From Undibacterium sp. (lineage in GTDB: Bacteria > Pseudomonadota > Gammaproteobacteria > Burkholderiales > Burkholderiaceae_D), in contig JAUSNO010000017.1 in the NCBI GenBank assembly GCA_030645915.1, positions 124,001-188,000 of the forward strand: a stretch of 64,000 nucleotides of DNA, in the 5' to 3' direction. The notes below the pieces were generated by a model. It was not told the origin of the DNA. It worked only from the letters and a program-made list of their open reading frames with translations, and did not search any database. This document shows positions 56,281 through 64,000 of the stretch, one piece after another. The position numbers were made by a program, and so were the translations under genes. Every line of letters begins with the position of its first letter. Position 1 is the first letter of the stretch.

Positions 56281-56919
56281 TCAGCCGGAATTTTTCGCCA
56301 AGCTCAGCGTATCGCCAGTGGGAATTCCATCGGTCTTCCAGCGATCGAATTCAGTTTGTATCGCGGCTAGCGTTTGCTGACTGATTTCTGGCAAAGTGCC
56401 ACCCAGAATATCTGCCGCTTCTTTAAAACCTCGCTCGACGGCGGCACGCACCTTTTCCAGCTTGGCAGGGTCATCCCCGATCGCTGCCTTGGCAAAACCA
56501 AGAATGCGCTCGGCAGTTTTTTGTACGCCGAATTCGCCATCAGCTGCAATCGCAGCCTTGGCCGCTTCAATCGCTTTCGGATCAGCCGTGAGTTTCTGTT
56601 CGCCGCTGACCACCTTGGCCAGATTCAGTCCTTGCTGCTCAACCAAGGGCAAGATCAGGTCGACGATGGCCTGCGCCTTGCGATTCGACTCCTCCAGCAA
56701 GGCCTCCAGATCTGGTTTTTGGCTAGCTTGCGTCAGGCGAGGATCGGTATAGGTCAGGTCAGCCTTGACGCCGGTATTCAACGCCACTGTATCTTCGGCA
56801 GGTTGCGGCACTGCAATGTTTTTGGGTGGAACTGCTGATGGTGCACTCTCGCGTGCCTTAAGCGGTGCGATGGCTGCGGGCATGGGGGTGACTACGGCAC
56901 TGGGGATACGGATATTCAT
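56281..56919 (-). CDS. Uncharacterised Ala-rich helical protein, 212 residues
   Basis: No signal peptide. The N-terminal 60 residues are Pro/Ala-rich and disordered-looking (PMPAAIAPLKARESAPSAVPP). The rest is helical, with EALLEESNRKAQAIVDLILPLVEQQGLNLAKV and ERGFKEAADILGG-LPEISQQTLAAIQTEFDRW. The last block faintly resembles DUF5610-type domains, but this is a weak impression. The ATG at 56919 has AGGAGTGCAGC before it. It is convergent with the kinase gene. Confidence 0.7.
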   Translation of the reverse strand: MNIRIPSAVVTPMPAAIAPLKARESAPSAVPPKNIAVPQPAEDTVALNTGVKADLTYTDPRLTQASQKPDLEALLEESNRKAQAIVDLILPLVEQQGLNLAKVVSGEQKLTADPKAIEAAKAAIAADGEFGVQKTAERILGFAKAAIGDDPAKLEKVRAAVERGFKEAADILGGTLPEISQQTLAAIQTEFDRWKTDGIPTGDTLSLAKNSG

Positions 56920-57046
56920 GCTGCACTCCTCTTTCTTTGGGGCAAACAAATCGGGTACTGCAATACGTACCCACGCTGATATTTAATAGTATCGACCAAT
57001 TCGCTGAAAAGTGAAGGTCAAAATGAAAGTCGAATACGCGATGCAG

Positions 57047-57052
57047 TATAAT
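57047..57052 (+). promoter_or_regulatory. -10 element of the riboswitch transcript
   Basis: Perfect TATAAT; the -35 at 17 bp spacing (TGAAAG) is weak. The predicted start near 57059 is just before the riboswitch core. Confidence 0.55.
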
Positions 57053-57067
57053 TGCGCCTCATATTCA

Positions 57068-57195
57068 TTGGGGAGTAGCCTCTTTCAGCGTATTTTCAAG
57101 CAGCTGAAAGAAACGCGTCAACATACTTGGCCATCCGGTCATGGTGCGTTTGATCAATTCAGTGTTTTACCTGTGTTGATTTGGCAAGACTTTTG
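57068..57195 (+). ncRNA. yybP-ykoY manganese riboswitch
   Basis: Conserved blocks of this class are present in order: GGGGAGTAGCC at the 5' side, an extended variable hairpin (CTTTCAGC...GCTGAAAG), ACTTGGCC with CCGGTCATGG in the middle, and TTGGCAAGACTTTT at the 3' side. It precedes a TMEM165/GDT1-family gene, a well-known target of this Mn2+ sensor. Between it and the start codon a 10-bp stem GGATGGGGCA (about 57219-57228) / TGCCCCATCC can form and may be the expression switch. Confidence 0.9.
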
Positions 57196-57218
57196 ATATA
57201 TGCGTTTCCGCTACCCAA

Positions 57219-57264
57219 GGATGGGGCAGGAGACGTGTGTATCATTGTCAGTTTGCCCCATCCT
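57219..57264 (+). promoter_or_regulatory. Expression-platform stem of the manganese riboswitch
   Basis: GGATGGGGCA and TGCCCCATCC are perfectly complementary over 10 bp around a 26-nt loop, directly after the riboswitch core and 11 nt before the start codon. No T-run follows, so control of translation start is more likely than termination. Confidence 0.6.
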
Positions 57265-57274
57265 GCACAAAATC

Positions 57275-57847
57275 ATGGAAGCATTCCTCGTCTCTACCCT
57301 CGCTGTTGCCGTTGGTGAAATTGGTGACAAAACGCAGTTGCTCGCCCTGTTGCTGGCTGCACGTTATAAAAAACCCATCCCTATCGTACTTGGCATCCTG
57401 GTTGCCACACTGGCCAATCATGCTTTGGCCGGCTTGCTCGGTCAATGGGTCGTCAGCCACATCTCATCGGATTTGCTGCGCTGGGGATTAGGCTTGTCTT
57501 TCCTGGCCATTGCGGCCTGGACCATCAAACCTGACGAGATCGGGGATGAAGGCATCAATGAAGGTCGCTATGGCGTATTTTTATTGACCTGCGTGACATT
57601 TTTTCTTGCGGAAATTGGCGACAAAACACAACTCGCAACGGTCGCTTTAGCCGCCAAATACAGCAACCTGACTTTAGTCATTGCAGGCACAACCTTGGGT
57701 ATGATGATTGCCGACGTACCCGCAGTCTTTCTGGGGAAAATTGCTGCACCCAATTTCCCTTTTCATATCGTGCGCTGGATTGCTGCCGCTGTCTTTGCGG
57801 TGCTGGGCGTACTGGTATTACTCGGCATCGGTGAGAAATTTTTATGA
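57275..57847 (+). CDS. TMEM165/GDT1 family manganese exporter (MneA-like)
   Basis: Membrane protein of 190 residues with six helices in two homologous halves. Each half carries the E-x-G-D-[KR]-[TS] motif: EIGDKTQLLALLLAARY and EIGDKTQLATVALAAKY. These acidic motifs form the Mn2+/Ca2+ path. The ATG at 57275 gives the usual N-terminus MEAFLVSTLAVAVGEIGDK; the frame is open upstream but within the riboswitch. A Mn2+ riboswitch in its leader supports manganese export as its role. Confidence 0.93.
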   Translation: MEAFLVSTLAVAVGEIGDKTQLLALLLAARYKKPIPIVLGILVATLANHALAGLLGQWVVSHISSDLLRWGLGLSFLAIAAWTIKPDEIGDEGINEGRYGVFLLTCVTFFLAEIGDKTQLATVALAAKYSNLTLVIAGTTLGMMIADVPAVFLGKIAAPNFPFHIVRWIAAAVFAVLGVLVLLGIGEKFL

Positions 57848-57881
57848 ACAGAAATACAATAATAAGTAAGAAAGTAACGAC

Positions 57882-58691
57882 ATGAGTGCATTTATCTTAA
57901 CGGCAGGAACCATCGTTAAATTTGGAACGATTTCAACCGCACTTTACCCCATCTTCCGCCATGGAATACCAGCCGATACGCCCAGACAAGGCTTTCAACA
58001 TGGCGAAGAAACGCCAGCAGTATCGAACGGCATTTATGTCGGTGAACTGATGGCGTACTATGCTGCGTGTGCCGCCTTTTGCAATGCCACCAGCGCCTTG
58101 CATGCGGCAAACCAGGAAGTGCTATCCCAGTTCGTTACCCAGTTGCAAAATGCCCATGGCGAAAAACCGCGTATGGCAGAACTGGAAGACATCGCGGCGC
58201 AAGCAGGCTTGCCCGTCGTCTTGGAAATCACCCTGGAAGAAGACTGCCTCTTGCAGGCCGACGATCATTTTATCGATGACGACAATGCAGATAAAAGCTG
58301 GAAGCTATGGCGCAGCGGAAGTCTGCGGCGTCCGAGCGGCATACCGGCAAGCTGGATTAAAAAATTCTACTTTCCGCGCTTGCTTGATTATCGCGATGTT
58401 GGCAGCGCGAAAAATCCACGGGTACTGGAACAAACCACAGACAGCGCCCTGATGGTCGGTGGCCTGATGCAATCGTGGCACAAAGATACGCCTGGCGACT
58501 TGTTGGTGGCGTTTAAAAAGCAGTATGGCCGGATTAATTTTTCTCAGTCCAGCAATTTTGACGAGACCGCTCTTGAGCGGTTCTTTAATCTTAATGCGAT
58601 GCTTGATCCTGCAATGCGCCTGCTCAATCAGATGTCGATATGGCAGGACATTGATGCACTGGCGAAGAAGCAGGAAATACCGCTCAGCTAA
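57882..58691 (+). CDS. Uncharacterised protein, 269 residues
   Basis: No family recognised. Features: N-terminal FILTAGTIVKFGTISTALYPIFRHGIPADTP, a segment suited to an enzyme active site (GIYVGELMAYYAACAAFCNATSALH), an acidic run ITLEEDCLLQADDHFIDDDNADKSW, and a C-terminal helical part. No signal peptide or membrane helix. It starts 34 bp after the manganese exporter gene on the same strand and may share its riboswitch-controlled transcript. Composition and length support a real protein. Confidence 0.65.
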   Translation: MSAFILTAGTIVKFGTISTALYPIFRHGIPADTPRQGFQHGEETPAVSNGIYVGELMAYYAACAAFCNATSALHAANQEVLSQFVTQLQNAHGEKPRMAELEDIAAQAGLPVVLEITLEEDCLLQADDHFIDDDNADKSWKLWRSGSLRRPSGIPASWIKKFYFPRLLDYRDVGSAKNPRVLEQTTDSALMVGGLMQSWHKDTPGDLLVAFKKQYGRINFSQSSNFDETALERFFNLNAMLDPAMRLLNQMSIWQDIDALAKKQEIPLS

Positions 58692-58692
58692 A

Positions 58693-59337
58693 TCAAGAAG
58701 CGGGGTTGCGCTTGACAAAAAAGAGTGCAGTCCCGATCGCCATTAAGACTCCACCAAAAAAGCGATTCTGCTTTTTCAACAAACGCGGATCACGAAAGAA
58801 ACGCTGCATGCGAGAAGCGGCAAATGCATAGCTATGCATCACGACCAGATCAACCAGACACATGGTCACCCCGAGTATCAGCAATTGCGGCAGCAATGAT
58901 GCGTCAGGACTGATGAATTGCGGCAGCACAGCCACCATGAAGATAATTCCTTTTGGATTCGTCGCATTGGTAAAAAAACCGATCAGAAACCGCCTGCGCC
59001 AGCTCGGCAAAACTGCTTTCGCCAAACCTATACCGGTATCACTTGCCAGTTCGACTTTGGCACGCCATTGACTGATACCGAGATAGATCAGGTACAAGGC
59101 ACCGACTGTCTTGATGACATTGAATGCGCCTTCCGAAGCCATCAATATGGAACCGACTCCGGCTCCCGCAATCACCAGTATCAGCAGCAAACCTGCCTGC
59201 AAGCCCATAATGGTACCGGTGGTTTTTTTCACACCGTAAGAAAGTCCGTGCGACATCGACAACACTGCACCAGATCCTGGTGAAATGGCAATAACGCAGG
59301 CGGCAACGAAAAAAGTGAACCAGGTAGCAAAGGTCAT
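58693..59337 (-). CDS. LysE/RhtB-family amino acid exporter
   Basis: Inner-membrane exporter of 214 residues with six hydrophobic segments. The first helix region TWFTFFVAACVIAISPGSGAVLSMSHGLSYGVKKT contains the conserved ISPG. Other hallmarks are LYLIYLGISQWRAK and FLIGFFTNATNPKGIIFMVAVLPQF. The ATG at 59337 fits the family N-terminus; a further ATG 15 codons upstream is less likely. The substrate (homoserine, threonine, lysine or other) cannot be told. Confidence 0.9.
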   Translation of the reverse strand: MTFATWFTFFVAACVIAISPGSGAVLSMSHGLSYGVKKTTGTIMGLQAGLLLILVIAGAGVGSILMASEGAFNVIKTVGALYLIYLGISQWRAKVELASDTGIGLAKAVLPSWRRRFLIGFFTNATNPKGIIFMVAVLPQFISPDASLLPQLLILGVTMCLVDLVVMHSYAFAASRMQRFFRDPRLLKKQNRFFGGVLMAIGTALFFVKRNPAS

Positions 59338-59421
59338 GACAGAAGAAAAAGAGTAGATGAAGGCCGCTAAGTTTAACAGCAAAATCTGTCATGGATTCGG
59401 CCTGTTTTTATACGTGCCGAC

Positions 59422-60993
59422 TTACCGCCTTATCATCGCCGCCACCAATTGACTCTTCAAGGTCTTGATCAACGCAGTCTCATCGGGCGGCACGCCTTCA
59501 TCAGCGGTCACGATGCGGTCGGCATAAAAAAAGCCCAGCGTTTTTTTCTGCACCACCAATGGCAATACGATGAAGCTGCGCGTATCGGGCAACAGATCCT
59601 TATGCCATTGCGGTAGTAATTTTTGTATCTTTGGCACCATCGCATCAGAAATCATCAGATCGGCATTGTTGTTCATCGCCAGATGAAAAAGCGTATTTTC
59701 TTCTGTCGACGGAAAAACAAATCCCTTTTGTCGCTCTGCGTAATTCTCGCCAATGGCGACGCGGGCCATGAACCGCGCATTTGGCGCATCACGCAGACAT
59801 GCTGTCGCGAACCTGAAGCCCATGGCGCTGTAAAGCGTTTCGAGTACCAATAAAATCAGGTCGCTCAACCGGCTCTGATCTGAAACCAACATTTGTGTCA
59901 CGTCCTGCACACCGGCTAACAGCAGGTCGCGCGCATTCGTCGGCTTGCCACTGGGATAGCGTTTAATCTCCTGGGCTTGATCAGAATCGAAACTTGCCAG
60001 CATGAATTCGCTCAGCGTGTCGGTATCGGTTATGTGTCCCTGTTCCGCCTCATGTGTGATTAAAGGCATCACAAGATCCATGCTGTTAGCCAATTGCCTG
60101 GTTTCGCTCTCAACTTTCCGTAAAATTTGTTCCAGCTGCGGCTGATCGATTTCCAGCGCCCTGCCAAATTTTTTCATCAACGGTTCACATCTCTGCGCCA
60201 TGGTCTGTTGCACATATTGCGGATCGCCGTTAACCACTATATCGGCTAGTGCATCACTAAAGCTGGCCACCTGCTTGAGCCAGTCACTGCGATGCGCCGC
60301 TTTCTTCAATTCACCGCCATGCACTGGAGCGAGCGCCTGAATGATGGTGTCAGGAATTTGCCATTCCTGAAGCACAGCATCACTGAAGCGTTCATAACTG
60401 CATCCGAGCAAGCTTGTCACTGCATCGTGCGCCGCGCCAGAATCACTTGCCTGCCTGAGCTGAATTTGTTTGTATAGGTGATGATCAAAAGAGGCCACTA
60501 ACACGCGCCCGATGTTTTTAAACAAGGCGGCCACCGCAACTTCTTCTGCATCGGGATATTTACTGTACTGTGATAATTCGCGTGCCATGATGCTGGCGCA
60601 CAAAGCATGAATCAGCTCTTTACGCACGCTTTGCGCTTGTTTCTTATCTTCAAAACAATCTACCAGCAACATCGCCAAAGCACTGGTCTTTACCGCGTTA
60701 AAGCCGAGAAGGAATATGGCGCGTGAGATTGTCGTCACCGGGACGCCAGCTGCGGTACGGTAATGTATCGTATTGGAAAGCCGCAATATCTTCTGTGTCA
60801 GACCGACATCCGACAAGATGAAGTGTGCCAGGTTAGCAACCGAATCTTCACCTGATGAGGTAATTTCCACTACCTTGGAAATAGCGGCGCCCAAAGTAGG
60901 CAAACCTTTATCTTCCTTAATTTTTGCCAGCAATCGCTCGCGTGCTGCCAATGGTGCAGGCTGGTCGTTTTTTTCGGCAGGAGAAGTGTGCAT
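59422..60993 (-). CDS. HDOD domain signalling protein
   Basis: Protein of 523 residues. The HDOD domain covers about residues 25-230 (LPTLGAAISKVVEITSSGEDSVANLAHFILSDVGLTQKILRLSNT, ALFKNIGRVLVASF). A linker helix follows, and a GAF-like C-terminal part covers about 350-515 (ETLYSAMGFRFATACLRD, FIVLPLVVQKKTLGFFYADR). HDOD is a non-catalytic relative of HD phosphohydrolases used in regulation. It starts 4 bp after the receiver-TPR gene on the same strand, so the two are co-expressed. Confidence 0.88.
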   Translation of the reverse strand: MHTSPAEKNDQPAPLAARERLLAKIKEDKGLPTLGAAISKVVEITSSGEDSVANLAHFILSDVGLTQKILRLSNTIHYRTAAGVPVTTISRAIFLLGFNAVKTSALAMLLVDCFEDKKQAQSVRKELIHALCASIMARELSQYSKYPDAEEVAVAALFKNIGRVLVASFDHHLYKQIQLRQASDSGAAHDAVTSLLGCSYERFSDAVLQEWQIPDTIIQALAPVHGGELKKAAHRSDWLKQVASFSDALADIVVNGDPQYVQQTMAQRCEPLMKKFGRALEIDQPQLEQILRKVESETRQLANSMDLVMPLITHEAEQGHITDTDTLSEFMLASFDSDQAQEIKRYPSGKPTNARDLLLAGVQDVTQMLVSDQSRLSDLILLVLETLYSAMGFRFATACLRDAPNARFMARVAIGENYAERQKGFVFPSTEENTLFHLAMNNNADLMISDAMVPKIQKLLPQWHKDLLPDTRSFIVLPLVVQKKTLGFFYADRIVTADEGVPPDETALIKTLKSQLVAAMIRR

Positions 60994-60996
60994 AAA

Positions 60997-62631
60997 TCAG
61001 CTATGAATATTTTTTCTGGCAACGTCAATGCCGTATTTTTTCTGTAAATCATCATATAAACCGCGTATCGCCTTTAAGCGCGGATTCATAGGATCGAGTC
61101 TGGCGGCTGACTCGATTAACTGTCTCGCCTGTACGCCCGTTTGTTGATCCCACCCTAGATTTTCCAGGCATTTTAGCGATGCCAGTGCCGCATTCATCAC
61201 AACCTGTAAATTATCGGGAGACTTGCGTGCTGCCGATGTCATTAGTTCAACCGAGCCACGGAAATCACCTTGTTTGGCTTTTTGCACACCCAATGCCACC
61301 AGATCCATGACTTCTTTCTGGCTCCGTTCAGCCAACTCTTTACCCAGATGCCCTTTACCTGCACTTTCGAACACGCCCATCGCACGTGACACCGCTTCTT
61401 TGTTTGGCGCATTGCGCATCACATCCATGATGACTTCGGAGGCGGCGTCTTCCAGATCATTCTCGAGGCAACGCTTGGCCAAGCCCAGCTTCATGTCAGC
61501 GGATAATCCACCATGTTCACGACTAGCCGTCACGGCGTTACCCAATTCTTGATTCAAGCGGCTATCGCCGGTACCCGCATGCAGCATGGCCGCAGAAATC
61601 GCGCGGCAAGCCTCGGTCTTTTTTATTCCCACCATACTTTTTTCAAGATCGCGAATGACAGCCTTGGCCTGATCATGATCGCCCTTTTGGACCAAGGCAT
61701 TCACCAGATTGACGTGATCTTCCGGGTCTCTGAATTCAGAATATTTGGCTTTGCTGACCACTTTTTTCAATACCGTTTCTGCAGTTTCAATGTCCCCCGT
61801 TTTCAGGGCTATTTCACCCAATTTACGCAGGCGACGCACCGCATGCGGCGATACCGTCACGGCGGTATCCAATACCACCTTAGCTTCAGGCAATTCGCCC
61901 ACGGCTTCGTGCGTCTTTGCCAGCCAATCGTAAGCATCCATATACTTATCGTTTTCGCTCACCAGTATCTTCAAAAGATCTTCTGCCTCCTGAAACTTGC
62001 CTTGCATGAACAGGGTTTTTGCCAGACCTAATTTAGCCCAGGCAACGGCCTTCATTTCAAACAATAATTTATACAATTCTTCCGCCTCAGCGGCTTCACC
62101 GAGTATCACATGCAGCTCGGCCCGAAAACGCATGAAGTCGATGGCGTATCTTGGATATTTTGTCTCTCCATCAATGCAGGCAGCAATCGATTCACGTAGC
62201 GCACCCTGCTCCATCAATGTGTAAACTTGCATGAAGGCCTTGCGCTTCTCGATGGCCTTCATCACCCGCTCCAGCAGCATATCGGCAGTAAAGGGCTTAA
62301 GCAGATAATCGGAAGGGGCCAATTCGGCAGCGCTAACTACCTTGGCGTAGGCGCGCTCGGCGGTCACCATGATGAAGATGGTGGATAGAGGGGTGAGCTT
62401 GTGATGCCGTACGTCTTCCAGCAATTGCTGACCGTCCTGCCCGACGCCCAGATCATATTCGCACAAGACAAGATCAAACACCTTGCTCTGGATGGTACGT
62501 GCTGCTGTGCCTGCAGTCAGTGCGTGCTCTATTTTTGTAATGCCGCATAAATTGAGCATGTTATGCAAACTGACCCGCATGCCTGAATTTGGCTCAATCA
62601 GCAATGCTCTAAGTTCACTCAGATCGCTCAT
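60997..62631 (-). CDS. Receiver-TPR protein with Glu at the phospho-acceptor site
   Basis: Protein of 544 residues with an N-terminal CheY-like domain (1-125) followed by about ten TPR-like helices. The receiver keeps Thr90 (IMVTAE) and Lys112 (LLKPF), but the phospho-acceptor position in VLCEYDLGVGQDGQQLLED is Glu58, where relatives have CDYNLG. The acidic pocket is also reduced to Glu13 (LIEPNSG). It may be locked in an active-like state or not be phosphorylated. The TPR part should bind partners, perhaps the HDOD protein encoded next. Confidence 0.9.
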   Translation of the reverse strand: MSDLSELRALLIEPNSGMRVSLHNMLNLCGITKIEHALTAGTAARTIQSKVFDLVLCEYDLGVGQDGQQLLEDVRHHKLTPLSTIFIMVTAERAYAKVVSAAELAPSDYLLKPFTADMLLERVMKAIEKRKAFMQVYTLMEQGALRESIAACIDGETKYPRYAIDFMRFRAELHVILGEAAEAEELYKLLFEMKAVAWAKLGLAKTLFMQGKFQEAEDLLKILVSENDKYMDAYDWLAKTHEAVGELPEAKVVLDTAVTVSPHAVRRLRKLGEIALKTGDIETAETVLKKVVSKAKYSEFRDPEDHVNLVNALVQKGDHDQAKAVIRDLEKSMVGIKKTEACRAISAAMLHAGTGDSRLNQELGNAVTASREHGGLSADMKLGLAKRCLENDLEDAASEVIMDVMRNAPNKEAVSRAMGVFESAGKGHLGKELAERSQKEVMDLVALGVQKAKQGDFRGSVELMTSAARKSPDNLQVVMNAALASLKCLENLGWDQQTGVQARQLIESAARLDPMNPRLKAIRGLYDDLQKKYGIDVARKNIHS

Positions 62632-63101
62632 GTCAGCCTTAGTTATAATAATTATATTTAAACGATTTGTCGTAATTGCAACAAGGTTCTACTTCTTATT
62701 TCCGTTTTTCTCATTATAGGCATCTCAACGCCAATCGAGTCGTATTCTTTAACTCCCAAGCTGCCGCCTGCCCTTGCGTATTGATAGATTGACGGTGTCA
62801 ATGACATGAAACTTTAACGCATTTAATAAGCGCATTTCACCACACCAGTGTATTGAGGAAAATTTTTTATCCCGTTTGCTTTGGCGCGACGCCAGCAGCG
62901 CCTGCCGAGCGGATTGAGACACCTGTCTGTGACAGATCCAGGCCCAGACCTGGGCCACAACCGGCGGCAGCGTGCCGTTCATCCTGACGCATGTTCGGTA
63001 GCGCACATACGCACCGGAATAATCACCTTAGAGTGCTGTCATCCGAACTGTCTGTTCGATCGTCGGGCTGTCCGGGCGAAGGTCATTCCTGGGAGCGTTC
63101 T
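62632..63101. other. Divergent intergenic region between receiver-TPR and CHASE genes
   Basis: Near 62651-62656 a minus-strand TATAAT lies about 20 bp upstream of the receiver-TPR start, too close for a normal leader, but it sits in an AT-rich promoter-like stretch. GGCCCAG-AC-CTGGGCC (62941-62956) is a 16-bp dyad and TCTGT-G-ACAGA (about 62926-62936) a smaller one; both could be operators or stems. An 86-codon minus-strand frame here lacks recognisable features. Nothing else is seen. Confidence 0.4.
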
Positions 63102-64000
63102 ATGCAAAAAATATTTCACCGCGTGCGTTTCTCGGTCTCGGTCTCGGCGTTAATTACGCTGTTGATCGGTTTCAGTCTCACTTTGCTCTTGTTCGCCTCG
63201 GTACGCCAGGTAGAATCAACCCGCCAGAACGTGCAGTTTCAGCAAAACGCCAAATTACGGATGATCGCGGTGACAAGTGGTTTGCAAGACGCCGTCGAAC
63301 AAGTGGTAGTACTAAATCAAGTATTTCGCACCGTAGGCGTGATCAGCCGTCAGCAGTTCCATGTCTTCACAACACCTTTGCTGGAACGTTATCCGCAAAT
63401 CCAGGCGCTCAGTTTCCAGCGCGTGATCATGCATGCCGATCGCCAGGCGTACGAAACGCAAATGAAACATCGCCATCCCGACTTCATGATTAGCGAAATC
63501 GTTAACGGTGTACAACAGCGCGCCGCCAATCGCGATCATTACAATGTCGTTGACTATATCGAGCCGATGGCTGGCAACGAAGCCGCGTTGGGGCTCGATA
63601 CCGCCATTGCCAAAGATCAGGTGCCGGCAAGAATTGCATCACGCGCCAGCGGTCAGGTAGCAGCCACGGGCCTGCTTTCACTGGCCCAGAACAAGGGCTG
63701 GCACACGGGGTTCCTGGTACTGGCACCGGTATATCTTCAAGGGGCGCCACTCGACACCGTGGCCGCACGCAATCGCTCTACCATTGGCGAAACTGCTGCG
63801 GTGTTTCGTGTTGAGCATTTGCTCGAAGCCATACTGGGCAAAGCCGGCTTTCTCAATGTCCCTGGCATGACTATCAGTATTTTTTCCAGTCCAGACGCAG
63901 AACCGGCACATCTGGCATTTCGTCATGGCGAACCACTCACTGCGCCGGACAACAGCAAGCTGTTTCCACACTGGTTCTGGTTCGACTCGTCTGCTCCAGC
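63102..64000 (+). CDS. CHASE-domain membrane sensor, 3' end cut by window edge
   Basis: First 299 codons of a larger gene. The start ATG follows TGGGAGCGTTCT. One N-terminal helix (about residues 12-33) leads into an extracytoplasmic CHASE domain (LLERYPQIQALSFQRVIMHADR, DHYNVVDYIEP, LGLDTAIAKDQ, TGLLSLAQNKG, FLVLAPVYLQG). In the family this domain is followed by a second helix and a kinase, GGDEF or EAL output, which lies beyond the edge. A TCGGTC triplet repeat occurs in the first helix codons. The ligand is unknown. Confidence 0.88.
   Translation, partial: MQKIFHRVRFSVSVSALITLLIGFSLTLLLFASVRQVESTRQNVQFQQNAKLRMIAVTSGLQDAVEQVVVLNQVFRTVGVISRQQFHVFTTPLLERYPQIQALSFQRVIMHADRQAYETQMKHRHPDFMISEIVNGVQQRAANRDHYNVVDYIEPMAGNEAALGLDTAIAKDQVPARIASRASGQVAATGLLSLAQNKGWHTGFLVLAPVYLQGAPLDTVAARNRSTIGETAAVFRVEHLLEAILGKAGFLNVPGMTISIFSSPDAEPAHLAFRHGEPLTAPDNSKLFPHWFWFDSSAP

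Noticed and set aside
57011-57196. 61-codon plus-strand frame upstream of the GDT1 gene
   Set aside because: It lies over the promoter -10 and the conserved manganese riboswitch, so the sequence is explained by RNA structure.
62749-63006. 86-codon minus-strand frame in the gap before the CHASE gene
   Set aside because: No ribosome site, no family resemblance, and it covers the upstream region of the CHASE gene.

Overview
The window looks like a chromosomal segment of a betaproteobacterium, most likely from Oxalobacteraceae (Undibacterium/Herminiimonas-like; this is inference). The reasons are the ssb-MFS-uvrA arrangement, the Burkholderiales-type cytochrome oxidase cluster (ctaC-ctaD-small assembly protein-cox11-DUF2970-ctaE-DUF2909-SURF1-ctaA-ctaB-SCO), PhaM, a PEP-CTERM protein, and a CIRCE element in front of rpoH. 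Most of the window is housekeeping or conserved accessory sequence. No rRNA, tRNA, CRISPR array, prophage or complete insertion sequence was seen.

Layout. 1-7.6 kb: polyamine uptake and catabolism genes in the order of the Pseudomonas spu operon (spuA, spuB, spuC, binding protein, ATPase cut by the left edge), divergent from a MocR-type regulator. 7.8-8.6 kb: a PEP-CTERM protein behind a near-perfect sigma-54 promoter. 8.7-13.6 kb: ssb, an MFS transporter and uvrA. 13.6-22.2 kb: pth, a patatin-like lipase, a PAS histidine kinase enclosed by 112-bp direct repeats, an SdpI-like membrane protein, an RHH-SPFH operon, a MATE exporter and ychF. 22.4-27.3 kb: a GNAT acetyltransferase, a small zinc-ribbon-like membrane protein, a MOSC protein, a GAF-GGDEF protein, ferredoxin, coaD and rsmD. 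27.5-31.4 kb: ftsY-ftsE-ftsX-rpoH.

31.4-40.3 kb is the complete aa3-type cytochrome c oxidase and heme A assembly cluster, nearly all on the minus strand. 40.4-43 kb: bioC, comF and trmL. 43.3-49.7 kb: a PAS-GGDEF-EAL protein, rfaE2, glutathione peroxidase, an NTF2-like protein and a 2,4-dienoyl-CoA reductase divergent from a PadR regulator with paired operators. 50.2-58.7 kb: phaM, two DUF3108 proteins, queC, a metallophosphoesterase coupled to a Ser/Thr kinase-Usp fusion, an unrecognised 212-residue protein, a GDT1-family manganese exporter behind a yybP-ykoY riboswitch, and an unknown protein. 58.7-64 kb: a LysE exporter, an HDOD protein, a receiver-TPR protein whose phospho-acceptor Asp is Glu, and the start of a CHASE sensor cut by the right edge.

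The least ordinary content lies between genes. There is a family of palindromic elements (six copies), three MITE-like elements (two abut or supply stop codons and two share a related central 20-bp palindrome), a long hairpin repeat, and a duplication that carries the 3' end of the patatin gene to the far side of the histidine kinase. No wholly new multi-gene system is evident. The best candidates for unexplored biology are the phosphatase/kinase-Usp pair, the SPFH-RHH operon with an operator-like promoter, and the receiver(Glu)-TPR/HDOD pair.
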